Source: Nitrospirota bacterium (GTDB lineage: Bacteria > Nitrospirota > Leptospirillia > Leptospirillales > Leptospirillaceae). From it: a DNA stretch of 64,000 nt. The DNA lies in NCBI GenBank assembly GCA_021806225.1, contig JAJZXW010000021.1:124001-188000 (forward strand), read 5' to 3'. This document shows, piece by piece, positions 1-8,239 of this stretch; positions within the stretch are counted from its first letter, which is position 1; every line of letters begins with the position of its first letter. The notes beneath the pieces were generated by a model, which ran no database searches, had not been told where the DNA came from, and worked only from the letters and a program-made list of their open reading frames with translations. A program made the position numbers and the translations under genes.

Positions 1-468
1 CTCACCGATTTCGGGGTCTTTGTCGGCCTCGAGGAGGGGATCGATGGGCTGATCCATATTTCGGATCTTTCCTGGACCCGCCACGTCCGGCATCCGTCCG
101 AGGTCTTCAAAAAAGGCCAGAAGGTGGACGCGATCGTCCTGAAGATCGAAAAGGAGCGTCAGCGCCTTTCCCTCGGATACAAGCAGATGACGATCGACCC
201 CTGGGAGTCCGAGATCCCGGAGCGTTTCCCGGTCGGGCGCACCATGAAGGGCAAGGTGACGAAAGTCATGGATTTCGGATTCTTCGTCGAGATCGAGGAT
301 GGTGTAGAAGGTCTGGTTCACGTCAGCGAAGTCGATCTCCCGTCCGGAGAGCGGCTCGACCAGATGTTCCCGGTCGATTCAGAGGTCAATGTCAGGGTTG
401 TCAAGATCGACAAGGCGGAGCGCAAAATCGGCCTTTCCGTCAAGGGACTCGAAGAGGAAACCGCCTGA
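1..468 (+). CDS. rpsA: 30S ribosomal protein S1, C-terminal part (5' end outside window)
   Basis: The frame is open from base 1 and ends at TGA 466-468, giving about 155 residues. It contains the end of one S1 RNA-binding repeat (GVFVGLEEGIDGLIHISDL) and then a complete second repeat (FPVGRTMKGKVTKVMDFGFF ... GLVHVSEVD). S1 helps the 30S subunit bind mRNA. The tandem OB-fold repeats and the linker between them (KERQRLSLGYKQ) are typical of bacterial RpsA. A perfect hairpin terminator follows 17 bases after the stop, so the gene ends its own transcript. The N-terminal repeats lie outside the window. Confidence 0.93.
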   Translation, partial: LTDFGVFVGLEEGIDGLIHISDLSWTRHVRHPSEVFKKGQKVDAIVLKIEKERQRLSLGYKQMTIDPWESEIPERFPVGRTMKGKVTKVMDFGFFVEIEDGVEGLVHVSEVDLPSGERLDQMFPVDSEVNVRVVKIDKAERKIGLSVKGLEEETA

Positions 469-485
469 TTCATCCATTGGAGTGC

Positions 486-530
486 GGGGAGTCCTGTCGT
501 CATGTTGCGACAGGACTCCCCTGTTTTGTT
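486..530 (+). terminator. Rho-independent terminator after rpsA
   Basis: A perfect 14-bp stem (486-499 pairs with 508-521) with an 8-base loop is followed by a T-rich run with two G interruptions (522-530). It separates rpsA from the sppA operon. Confidence 0.9.
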
Positions 531-593
531 ATGAAGGAATTTTTTTCTCATTGATTTTGGTGGTCGTCCAGGCAAGATGTTTTATGTGGGGAA

Positions 594-1484
594 ATGATGG
601 TTCGAAAGATTTTTCGGGCTCTCCTGGTGATTCTGGCCGTTCTTGTCGTCATTTTTGTGCTCGGGCGGGGAGCGGCTTTTTTTAGTCGCTCGATGCCTCT
701 GGTCGGGGGGGCGGAGATCGGCGTGGTCCGCATTTCTGGGGTCATCCTCTCGTCACGAAAGCCCATCCGCCAAATCCGGTCCCTTGCCAAAGATCCGAGA
801 ATCAAGGCGATCGTTCTGCGAATCAACAGTCCCGGCGGAGCCGTTGTGCCATCCCAGGACATTTACGAGGAAGTTCTGAAAGTCCGGAAAAAGGGGAAGC
901 CCGTCATCGCGTCGATCGGGACGGTTGGAGCCTCCGGAGCTTATTATATTGCATCCGCCTGTGACAGGATCGTGGCAAGTTCGGGATCGCTCACGGGAAG
1001 TATCGGTGTTATCATGGAGCTGGCTGAATTCCAGGATCTCATGAAAAAAATAGGCATTCAGAGCGAGGTCATGAAGAGCGGGGCTCTAAAGGACGCCGGT
1101 TCGCCCTTCAGGCCCATGACGCCTGATGAGAAGATCTATTTACAATCCGTGCTGGATGAGATGCACCAGCAGTTCATTTCGGATGTAGCAAAAGGGCGCC
1201 ACATCCCGATTGCGGTCCTGAAGCCCTTGGCGGATGGCCGCGTCTTTACGGGGCATTCGGCCATGTCAAATCATCTCGTGGACCAGTTGGGGGATTACCA
1301 GGATGCGGTGGCTGAAGCGACAAGATTGGCTCATATAACCGGTTCACCCGTGATCAGGGCCTTTCCCGAAAAAAGTTTTCTGGATAAAATGCTTTCATCG
1401 CAGATCAACAACATGTTGGAGTCCGTAGCACAACAACCGGCCGGTTTCTGGTCCATACTGCCGGGACATGCCATTCTCCGATAA
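594..1484 (+). CDS. sppA: Signal peptide peptidase SppA (short, single-domain form)
   Basis: The 296-residue protein is a membrane-bound serine protease that degrades cleaved signal peptides. One N-terminal membrane segment (about residues 8-24) is followed by a ClpP-fold protease domain. The Ser/Lys dyad is visible: Ser114 in GASGAYY and Lys166 in the GALKDAGSPF motif, 52 residues apart, the same spacing as in Bacillus SppA. The size matches the short form and not the tandem 67-kDa E. coli form. GGGG lies just before the ATG; the next codon is also ATG. It is the first gene of a co-directional run that follows the rpsA terminator. Confidence 0.9.
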   Translation: MMVRKIFRALLVILAVLVVIFVLGRGAAFFSRSMPLVGGAEIGVVRISGVILSSRKPIRQIRSLAKDPRIKAIVLRINSPGGAVVPSQDIYEEVLKVRKKGKPVIASIGTVGASGAYYIASACDRIVASSGSLTGSIGVIMELAEFQDLMKKIGIQSEVMKSGALKDAGSPFRPMTPDEKIYLQSVLDEMHQQFISDVAKGRHIPIAVLKPLADGRVFTGHSAMSNHLVDQLGDYQDAVAEATRLAHITGSPVIRAFPEKSFLDKMLSSQINNMLESVAQQPAGFWSILPGHAILR

Positions 1485-1514
1485 CCTCTTAGCCGAGAAG
1501 GAGCGGGACAAACG

Positions 1515-1808
1515 ATGACCAAAGGTGAGCTTGTACAAAGACTGGCAAGGCAATTCCCCGGAATCAGGCGGGAAGATGCCCGTATGATGATCGACCTGTT
1601 CCTCGATTCAATGAAGGACGGTCTTCGATCAGGCGATACCGTCGAACTCCGTGATTTCGGCGTGTTGCGCGTCAGGACCCGAGCTACGAGAAAGGCCAGA
1701 AATCCCCGGACCGGCTCCTCGGTCGTCGTTGCTCCGAAGAAGGTCCCTTACTTCAAGCAGAGCCGAATTCTGAAATCCAGCCTCAAGTCCAGCCAGGTCA
1801 AGGGATAA
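1515..1808 (+). CDS. HU/IHF family DNA-binding protein
   Basis: This 97-residue histone-like protein has the HU/IHF helical dimerisation part (residues 1-45), the GDTVELRDFG strand motif and the beta-arm with the ARNPRTG signature (about 60-68). The arm inserts in the minor groove and bends DNA. The sequence looks closer to IHF-type subunits (GxxRxxARxxRNPxTG) than to short HU, but which subunit it is cannot be decided from the sequence alone. SD GAAGGAGCG precedes the ATG. It sits 30 bases after sppA and 5 bases before ffh, so it is probably co-transcribed with them. Confidence 0.85.
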   Translation: MTKGELVQRLARQFPGIRREDARMMIDLFLDSMKDGLRSGDTVELRDFGVLRVRTRATRKARNPRTGSSVVVAPKKVPYFKQSRILKSSLKSSQVKG

Positions 1809-1813
1809 TCTCA

Positions 1814-3148
1814 ATGTTCGAAAGCCTGACAGGCCGTTTTGAAGGGATTTTCCAAAAACTGACGGGGCGCGGAGGTCTATCCGATGCGGCCGTCGAGGAA
1901 GCCCTTCGAGAGTTGAGGGTTGCCCTCCTGGAAGCCGATGTGAGTCTCCCCGTCGTCAAGGAATTTACGGAGGCATTGGGGAGCCGCCTCGTGGGACAGG
2001 CCAAAAAGACGGGGCTGACTCCTGCGCAGCAGGTCATCACGGAAGTGTATCAGGAGATGGTTCATATCCTCGGGGACCATCGGGCGAACATTGCCCTGTC
2101 CTCGAAGCCTCCAACCATCCTCTTCATGATGGGGCTTCAAGGTTCTGGAAAAACAACGACTGCAGCCAAGATAGCCCTGCATTTCAAAACCCAGGGGAGA
2201 AGGGTTCTCCTCGTGGCGAGCGACCTCGCCCGCCTGGCCGCAGTGGACCAGCTCCGTATTCTCGGAGAGCAGATCGGGGTGCCCGTCATCGGGCCGGAGC
2301 CGGGTGTCAGTCGTCCCCAGGAGATGGTGCCCTCGGTTAAAAAGCGCATCGTCCAGGGAATGTATGACATTGTTATCGTGGATACCGCCGGTCGACTGAC
2401 AGTCGATGCCGAACTCATGGATGAACTCAAAACCCTCAAGGCACTCTACTCTCCGAAGGAATGCCTGCTTGTGGCGGATGCCATGCAGGGCCAGGAGGCT
2501 GTTGCGGTGGCGACTGCCTTTGATCAGGCTGTCGGTGTCGACGGGGTCATCTTCACGAAGCTTGATGGAGATACACGCGGCGGAGCCATCCTGTCGATCC
2601 GGAGCGCCTTGAAAAAACCGATCAAGTTTACGGGGGCCGGAGAAAAACTAGACCGTCTGGAACCCTTCATTCCAGAGCGCATGGCCTCACGCATCATCGG
2701 CATGGGCGATATCGAAACCCTGATCGAAAAAACCAAGAATCTCGTTTCCCAGGAACAGGCCGAGAATCTCGTCCGGAAAATGGGAAACAACCAGATGACA
2801 TTGAACGATTTTCTCCAGCAGATTCAAGGGATGAAAAAGCTTGGAGGACTCGATGACCTCATGGGAATGATTCCTGGAGGAGCCTCCCTCAAATCAAAGG
2901 TCGATATGCAGTTGGTCGAAAAAGAACTGAAGCGGACCGAAGCGATCATCTTTTCAATGACCAATGAAGAGCGTGACCACCCGGATGTGATTGACGGGGG
3001 CCGGAGAAAGCGTATCGCCAGCGGATCTGGGACGAGCGTGCAACAGGTCAACCAGCTTTTGAAACAGTTTGACCAAGCCCGGCGCATGATGCGCACGGCG
3101 CTGAAATCCAAGGGGAACCGGTCATTAAGAACGATGTTCCCATTCTGA
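1814..3148 (+). CDS. ffh: Signal recognition particle protein Ffh
   Basis: This is the SRP54 GTPase that, with 4.5S RNA, delivers nascent membrane proteins to FtsY. Its 444 residues comprise an N domain (1-95), a G domain with P-loop GLQGSGKT (107-114), DTAGRL and TKLDGD motifs, and an M domain (about 300-440) with the RNA-binding RKRIASGSG segment. The M domain has fewer methionines than usual at its end. Oddity: the usual DxYRPAA insertion-box motif reads DLARLAA (137-143), so the conserved Tyr and Pro are replaced while Asp and Arg remain. Only 5 bases separate it from the HU/IHF gene. Confidence 0.95.
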   Translation: MFESLTGRFEGIFQKLTGRGGLSDAAVEEALRELRVALLEADVSLPVVKEFTEALGSRLVGQAKKTGLTPAQQVITEVYQEMVHILGDHRANIALSSKPPTILFMMGLQGSGKTTTAAKIALHFKTQGRRVLLVASDLARLAAVDQLRILGEQIGVPVIGPEPGVSRPQEMVPSVKKRIVQGMYDIVIVDTAGRLTVDAELMDELKTLKALYSPKECLLVADAMQGQEAVAVATAFDQAVGVDGVIFTKLDGDTRGGAILSIRSALKKPIKFTGAGEKLDRLEPFIPERMASRIIGMGDIETLIEKTKNLVSQEQAENLVRKMGNNQMTLNDFLQQIQGMKKLGGLDDLMGMIPGGASLKSKVDMQLVEKELKRTEAIIFSMTNEERDHPDVIDGGRRKRIASGSGTSVQQVNQLLKQFDQARRMMRTALKSKGNRSLRTMFPF

Positions 3149-3199
3149 TCGGGGCAACCGATCGAACCAATCCGGGTTATCCGGACTCAAGGAGGATGT

Positions 3200-3448
3200 G
3201 TGGCTGTTCATATTCGGCTTGCAAGACATGGAAGAAAGAAGATGCCCGTTTACCGCATCGTCGTAGCGGATTCCAGATCCCGTCGTGACGGACGCTTCAT
3301 CGAGGTGGTGGGAACGTATGCTCCCCAACAGAACGATGGGGAAATCAAGATAAACCGGGAAAGAATTGATTCCTGGATTTCCAATGGGGCCACTCCGACC
3401 GACACCGTCGCTCGTCTTATCAAGAAGGCGACTCCAACGGTTTCTTGA
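3200..3448 (+). CDS. rpsP: 30S ribosomal protein S16
   Basis: At 82 residues it has the full family signature ([20 protein letters not shown], then [16 protein letters not shown]). It starts with GTG behind a strong AAGGAGG SD at 3189-3195. It opens the classic rpsP-rimM-trmD-rplS ribosome and tRNA-modification cluster. The small KH-domain gene that often sits between rpsP and rimM is missing; a 98-base gap is found instead. Confidence 0.95.
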   Translation: MAVHIRLARHGRKKMPVYRIVVADSRSRRDGRFIEVVGTYAPQQNDGEIKINRERIDSWISNGATPTDTVARLIKKATPTVS

Positions 3449-3537
3449 GACAGGAAACACTGCCTCGATTCCGGGGATGTCTGCCTTCGGAAGGCATGAG
3501 GAAGCACCGTCACTGTCGCTCTCAAAGAGAACGTTGA

Positions 3538-3543
3538 TATAAT
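3538..3543 (+). promoter_or_regulatory. Perfect -10 hexamer abutting the rimM start
   Basis: TATAAT lies 4 bases before the GTG chosen for rimM. No good -35 is seen 16-18 bases upstream. If used, the transcript would begin at or just inside the first rimM codons, giving a leaderless message. Confidence 0.25.
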
Positions 3544-3546
3544 GGT

Positions 3547-4098
3547 GTGCCAGTGGTAAGCCCGGACACTTCGGGTCAGGGAATATTGGTCGGTAAAATG
3601 GGACGTCCCTTCGGTGTCCGGGGTTTCGGTAGAATATCGGTTCTCTCGGACAATCCCGACCGCTTTCTGGGCGACCGGGGGAAACCCTTCCGTCTTGCGA
3701 CTCCTTCTCGTTTTCACGAAAAGAGCCGAAGGCTTGTCCTTGAGGACACTGAGTGGAAGGGGAATCTCCTTCTCGTCAAATGGGAGGGGATTGATTCTCC
3801 CGAAACCCTTCGGGAAATCTCCGGATGGGACATTTTCTGGGAAGGTCCGGATGATTGGGTTCCCGAAGACCCGGAGACCCAGAAAATTTCCGATTTGATC
3901 GGCATGAACGTATTCGATTCGGTTACAGGATTCGCTGTTGGATATATCATCGGATTTTATGAAAGACCCGGTCAGGACCTTCTGGCCATCGACGCAAAGG
4001 GACGAGAGGTTCTTTGTCCCTTTGTAGAGCCACTCGTTCCGCGGATAGACAGGGAGAGGCGTGAGGTGTATGTTCAATGGGGCATTGTCGGCATATAG
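3547..4098 (+). CDS. rimM: Ribosome maturation factor RimM
   Basis: The 183-residue protein is a 16S rRNA processing and 30S head assembly factor. An N-terminal RimM beta-barrel opens with VGKMGRPFGVRGFGRI, close to the family VGxIxxxHGxxGxV pattern. A C-terminal PRC-barrel (about 95-180) has DLIGMNVFDS and a PFVEPLVPRID segment. The start is taken as GTG; the ATG at 3542 is out of frame and soon stops. No clear SD is present. The 3' end overlaps trmD by 22 bases. Confidence 0.88.
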   Translation: MPVVSPDTSGQGILVGKMGRPFGVRGFGRISVLSDNPDRFLGDRGKPFRLATPSRFHEKSRRLVLEDTEWKGNLLLVKWEGIDSPETLREISGWDIFWEGPDDWVPEDPETQKISDLIGMNVFDSVTGFAVGYIIGFYERPGQDLLAIDAKGREVLCPFVEPLVPRIDRERREVYVQWGIVGI

Positions 4099-4802
4099 GG
4101 GCCATCACCCTTTTCCCTGAGATGCTCCGCTCCATTTTCAGCACCAGCATCCTCGGACGGGCTGCAACAAAAGGTCTCGTCCAATACCACACCTGGAACC
4201 TCAGGGATTTCGGGACGGGCTCCTATCATTCCGTCGACGATTATCCCTTTGGAGGGGGTGGCGGAATGGTTCTGAAGCCGGAGCCCTTGGCCGATGCCCT
4301 TGACCGTTCGATGAATCTCCTGCAGGAATGCACCGGAGAAACGCCCCGGCTTCTTTATCCATCGCCTCAGGGGCCGAGATTTTCACAGACGGTCGCAGAG
4401 GAATGGGCCGGGAGTTCACGCCCGCTTCTATTCCTTTGCGGCCATTATGAGGGAATCGACCAGAGGATCCTCGATGAATATCCCCTCGAGGAATGGTCCG
4501 CTGGAGACTATGTCCTGTCGGGAGGGGAGCTCCCCTGCTCCCTGATGGTGGATGCGGTCGTACGACTCATTCCAGGCGTCCTTTCCAACGAAAGTTCACC
4601 GGTGAATGAAACTTTTTCAAACGGATCCTTCGATTACCCCCAGTACACGCGGCCGCGTGTCTTTCGGGGGAACGAAGTTCCTGAGGTCCTTCTTTCAGGG
4701 GATCATCAGGCCATTCGGCGCTACAGAGAGAATGTCTCCCGCAGGAAACAACAAGCCGTGAGGCCGGATCTTGGCGGAGACCAGGCCAGTGTTTCCCGTT
4801 AA
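4077..4802 (+). CDS. trmD: tRNA (guanine-N1)-methyltransferase TrmD
   Basis: This 241-residue enzyme makes m1G37 in tRNAs with G36, which prevents +1 frameshifting. The SPOUT trefoil-knot motifs are present: LCGHYEGIDQR, then SAGDYVLSGGELP, which bind S-adenosylmethionine. The N-terminal ITLFPEM and RDF..G..H.VDDYPFGGG.GMV segments and the C-terminal PQYTRP tRNA-binding segment are also visible. It starts inside rimM with a 22-base overlap, so translation is probably coupled. Confidence 0.95.
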   Translation: MGHCRHIGAITLFPEMLRSIFSTSILGRAATKGLVQYHTWNLRDFGTGSYHSVDDYPFGGGGGMVLKPEPLADALDRSMNLLQECTGETPRLLYPSPQGPRFSQTVAEEWAGSSRPLLFLCGHYEGIDQRILDEYPLEEWSAGDYVLSGGELPCSLMVDAVVRLIPGVLSNESSPVNETFSNGSFDYPQYTRPRVFRGNEVPEVLLSGDHQAIRRYRENVSRRKQQAVRPDLGGDQASVSR

Positions 4803-4842
4803 CCAAGTGTCCGACAGAGTGGACACAATCACGAGGTGAGTC

Positions 4843-5190
4843 ATGCAGGTACTTGATCAGGTGGAACAGTTGTTCATGAAAGAGGAATCCCCAAAGCTGT
4901 CGGTCGGAGAAACCGTCCGGGTTCACACCAAGGTCGTCGAGGGGGAAAAAGAACGAGTACAGGTTTTTGAAGGAGTCGTGATCGGGATTCGCGGAGGGGG
5001 AACGCGCGAAATGGTCACGATTCGTAAGATCTCCTTTGGTGTCGGTGTTGAACGGACCTTCCCCGTCCATTCTCCTCAGGTTATCAAGGTGGACCATGTT
5101 CGTTCCGGCCGCGTCCGTCGCGCGAAGCTGTACTTCCTGCGCGAGAAGAAAGGCAAGGCAGCACGCCTGAAAGAGGCCAAGGAGGAGTAA
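4843..5190 (+). CDS. rplS: 50S ribosomal protein L19
   Basis: This 115-residue protein of the 30S-50S interface has the family signature [13 protein letters not shown] and RRAKLYFLR near the C-terminus. GAGGTGAG precedes the ATG. It is the fourth gene of the rpsP cluster. Its stop is in the same frame as the following rnhB, 60 bases upstream of that start. Confidence 0.95.
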   Translation: MQVLDQVEQLFMKEESPKLSVGETVRVHTKVVEGEKERVQVFEGVVIGIRGGGTREMVTIRKISFGVGVERTFPVHSPQVIKVDHVRSGRVRRAKLYFLREKKGKAARLKEAKEE

Positions 5191-5250
5191 CCCATCTTCG
5201 GAGGCCGAAGTCCCATAGATGGGGCGTGGGAAGCTCTCGCCGTCTCTGCC

Positions 5251-5865
5251 TTGTCTGATGGTCGCCTCCCTTGGCTCGTCGTGGGAGTCGACGAGGTTGG
5301 TCGCGGAGCCTTGGCGGGACCAGTGACTTCGGCTTGTGTTGTCTTTCCTCCTCCGGTCGAACGTTTCGCAGGCTATGGAATTGCAGACTCAAAACAGCTG
5401 GCTCCGGAAAAAAGGGAGACCCTCTCCCGCTGGATTGAGGAAAACGCCCTGTATACTGCGTTGGGATGGGCCTGGGTCGACGAGATAGAGCGTCTCAACA
5501 TTCGACGGGCGACGCTGCTCTCTATGGGAAGGGCTCTCCAGACACTCCCCCAAACCCTTCTGAGAGAGTGCTCCATTCTGGTCGCCCTCGACGGAAAAGA
5601 CCTCATCGAGGACCTTCCCTTCCGCCAGAAGGCCGTCGTAGGAGGGGACCGGATGGTACTTTCGATCGCGGCGGCTTCCATCTTGGCGAAGGTGGCGCGT
5701 GATCGATATATGGGCGAAATCGACTCTGAATCCCCGGAGTTTCGCTTTCGGATACACAAGGGCTACGGAACCAAGGCTCATAGAGAGGCGATCAGGAGAT
5801 ATGGGCTTTCCCGGCATCATCGCCCACTCTTCTGCCGAAAGGCGCTTGAACCTGGAATTTCCTGA
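5251..5865 (+). CDS. rnhB: Ribonuclease HII
   Basis: The 204-residue enzyme nicks RNA in RNA/DNA hybrids and removes misincorporated ribonucleotides. The catalytic acids are visible in GVDEVGRGALAGP (Asp14, Glu15), ALDGKDL and AKVARDRYM. The C-terminal KGYGTKAHREAI and HHRPLFC motifs are typical. The only NTG start in this frame after the rplS stop is TTG 5251, so a TTG start is well supported. RNase HII next to rplS is a common arrangement. Confidence 0.93.
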   Translation: MSDGRLPWLVVGVDEVGRGALAGPVTSACVVFPPPVERFAGYGIADSKQLAPEKRETLSRWIEENALYTALGWAWVDEIERLNIRRATLLSMGRALQTLPQTLLRECSILVALDGKDLIEDLPFRQKAVVGGDRMVLSIAAASILAKVARDRYMGEIDSESPEFRFRIHKGYGTKAHREAIRRYGLSRHHRPLFCRKALEPGIS

Positions 5866-5886
5866 ACTCCTTCCGAGTGCGCCTTG

Positions 5887-6876
5887 ATGCACGAAAGAGC
5901 TGTTGGAATGTCACATAATGATCCTGAGATGCATCCGGGGTCCTCTGCCCGCTCCTGGTTCTGGCTGATGGCCAACCTGGCATTTTCCTCCCTGATCCTT
6001 CTGTTTCTGTTCTGGACATCGACGGTCTTTCTGATTCTTGACAACATGCGTCTGGAAACGGCCTCGGCAGCCCATATCCTTCTGATCTTTGATACTCCGC
6101 CCTCCCCAAAAGAGATCCAGGGTCTTACCGCCACGATGGAAAAGATTGCAGGGACAGGAACCGTATCCTCGCTCCAGGCACCCGACCAAAAAAGCAGGAC
6201 CGGACGATCGAACAGCCGACGGATCCTCTCGGTGGCCGTTTCCCTGGGCCAGACGCCGACCGGACAATTCGTGACGCTTTCGGAGCAGATCAGCTCCATT
6301 CGGGAGATTGTAAAAAACGACTCTGAAATCAAGGAAATCGTTTTCAATCCCGAATGGGTATCCCGGGTGGACGCCCTTGCCGGTATCTCCCGGGGTGTGC
6401 GGAAAGGGATCGTGATTCTCGGGGGGCTCGTTTTTGTTGGAATGGCCCTCTATTGGGGCAGGATTTCACTTTCTTTCTGGAGCCATCTGTTCCCGGGATC
6501 CCGATCCCGGGAGGGCCGAAGTCCGGCCGCTCCGCGGAGCGCGATTTTCCAGCGGCAGGAGGAGTTCCCGGCGTCCGATTCCGTGCCGCTCGAAAGGGAG
6601 GGAGAACCTCCCGCGGCCATCCTGCGCCTCCCTTCCGGAGCGCTGTGGGGAATTCTTGCCGCTTCCATCGCGACCTTCCTCGTCTGGGCTTTCCGAACGG
6701 CCCTTTATCCCGGTCTTCAGAATCCGTTTGTGGCCGGGGCCATGGGAGCCCATCCCTTCGCTAGCCATCTCTGGATCCTCTTTCCGGGATTTTGTGGTGT
6801 CATCGGCCTTCTTGGGGGCCTTGTCTCCATTATCCTTCCCTTGCCCTCCGAGGGCAGGGAAGTTTATCGGCCGTGA
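5887..6876 (+). CDS. ftsX: FtsX-like permease-fold cell-division protein
   Basis: At about 329 residues it has FtsX topology: one membrane segment near residues 30-52, a periplasmic region of about 120 residues, a second membrane segment (about 175-193), a charged loop, and two C-terminal membrane segments. FtsX with FtsE controls septal murein hydrolases through EnvC. Sequence similarity is weak, so the call rests on topology and on context: an EnvC-like gene overlaps its end and ctpA follows, which is the common ftsE-ftsX-envC-ctpA order. No ftsE precedes it; rnhB does. ATG 5887 is preceded in frame by a TTG, and ATG 5908 is also possible. Confidence 0.62.
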   Translation: MHERAVGMSHNDPEMHPGSSARSWFWLMANLAFSSLILLFLFWTSTVFLILDNMRLETASAAHILLIFDTPPSPKEIQGLTATMEKIAGTGTVSSLQAPDQKSRTGRSNSRRILSVAVSLGQTPTGQFVTLSEQISSIREIVKNDSEIKEIVFNPEWVSRVDALAGISRGVRKGIVILGGLVFVGMALYWGRISLSFWSHLFPGSRSREGRSPAAPRSAIFQRQEEFPASDSVPLEREGEPPAAILRLPSGALWGILAASIATFLVWAFRTALYPGLQNPFVAGAMGAHPFASHLWILFPGFCGVIGLLGGLVSIILPLPSEGREVYRP

Positions 6877-8093
6877 TTCCGAAATATCAGGAAACCTCCT
6901 ACCGCCGCAAGAGCGGACCGTCCGGCTCGGCTCTTCTTTTCCTTCTTTTCTTTGGGATGCTTTTTCCAATAAGAGCTGGGGTGATCCCGGACAAGGTCTT
7001 TGCCGCCTCCCACCCGTCAATTCGATCGATCGAGAAAAAGCTCGATGCCCGGGAGCGGGAGATGCGAAACCTGAAGCTCCGCCTCGCGAAAAACAAGGAC
7101 CGTCTGAAGCGGTACAAGGGCCGTCGTCTCAAGCTCAAGGTCAGGATCCTCAGGCTCCGCGTCAAGCTCGAGTCGTTCCATCTGCAGGTCGAAAGGCTCC
7201 AGATCCGCGAGATCCAGGACCGCCAGGCCATCAGGCGGCTCGATCGCGCCATGGCCCGTCTTGATGTCGTCGTCGACGCCGACCTTCGCGAAAAAGGCTC
7301 CCTTGAATCAAGGCTCCTCACACGGATGGCGGAGGTATCCCTGTCGCGTCTCGACGGAACCGACATTCAACCCGACCTGATCCTGCGGTCCAATATCCTG
7401 GCGGATCAGACAAACCATCTCGACTCCCTCCTGCATGGTTACCGGACCAAGGAAAATCGGCTTCGGCTCAGTCGGGCGCAGCTGAAAACGATCCAGAATC
7501 ACGAAAAGAAGCTTCTGGAAAATCGAGAAGAGGAAGAGGCCCGTCTCAAGAGGAAAATGACCGGGACCCAGAGCGAGATCGCACGGCTCAAGAAAAAAGA
7601 AGAGGCCATCGCCCAGGATAACCGCTCGATTCTCCGGCGCCGTCGAAAGCTGATGAACCTGATCGCGCGGCTTGAGCGGATGCGTCGCAGGTCGCCCCTC
7701 CAGGAAGGATTCTCCCATCCTCCCGTTCCAGGGCACTCCGTTTTCAAATGGCCGGTCAAAGGTCGGATCATCGAGAGCTTTGGACCGTTTCACGATGGCA
7801 TCGATATCGCTGCCGGAGTCGGGTCCCGTGTCCTCGCCGCCTGGCCGGGAAAGGTTCTCTTCGCCAGGGCCTATGCGGGATACGGACGCCTGGTCATCCT
7901 TGCCCACGGGAATCATCTTTACACCCTTTACGGCCATCTCGACCATATTTTTGCCAGGGAGGGCGAAAGGGTTCCGGAAGGGAGAATGATCGGAACGGTG
8001 GGGAGGGGGGGGACCCGAGGGCGGTCGACCCTCTTTTTCGGAGTGACTCGCCGTGGAAAGCCGATAAGCCCGATGGGTTTCCTTTCCCACTGA
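6873..8093 (+). CDS. envC: EnvC-like murein hydrolase activator (degenerate LytM/M23 domain)
   Basis: The protein has about 406 residues: a secretion signal or anchor (about residues 16-45), a long charged coiled coil (about 50-270, rich in Arg/Lys/Leu), then a C-terminal LytM/peptidase M23 domain. FHDGIDIAAG and YTLYGHLDHI match the first M23 motifs, but the final HxH zinc motif is replaced by TLFFGV. It is therefore probably non-catalytic, like E. coli EnvC, which activates amidases. GTG 6873 overlaps the ftsX stop (GTGA) and has an AGGGAAG-like SD; an upstream TTG would lie well inside ftsX. Confidence 0.8.
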   Translation: MIPKYQETSYRRKSGPSGSALLFLLFFGMLFPIRAGVIPDKVFAASHPSIRSIEKKLDAREREMRNLKLRLAKNKDRLKRYKGRRLKLKVRILRLRVKLESFHLQVERLQIREIQDRQAIRRLDRAMARLDVVVDADLREKGSLESRLLTRMAEVSLSRLDGTDIQPDLILRSNILADQTNHLDSLLHGYRTKENRLRLSRAQLKTIQNHEKKLLENREEEEARLKRKMTGTQSEIARLKKKEEAIAQDNRSILRRRRKLMNLIARLERMRRRSPLQEGFSHPPVPGHSVFKWPVKGRIIESFGPFHDGIDIAAGVGSRVLAAWPGKVLFARAYAGYGRLVILAHGNHLYTLYGHLDHIFAREGERVPEGRMIGTVGRGGTRGRSTLFFGVTRRGKPISPMGFLSH

Positions 8094-8123
8094 AGGGAGC
8101 CCACGCGGAGTCCGGTGGCCGTG

Positions 8124-8152
8124 TTGTAATGCCGGCCGATGCATGATATTCT
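8124..8152 (+). promoter_or_regulatory. Candidate promoter for ctpA
   Basis: TTGTAA, a 17-base spacer and TATTCT lie in the 146-base gap between envC and ctpA. Each hexamer matches consensus at 4 of 6 positions. Confidence 0.35.
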
Positions 8153-8239
8153 CAAATCACAATTTGTTGAGCCGCTTCTTCTCTCGAAAGCCTCCCGGGC
8201 TCCGGCAGGACCCTCGGGAGTACTATCATAAGGATCTTT

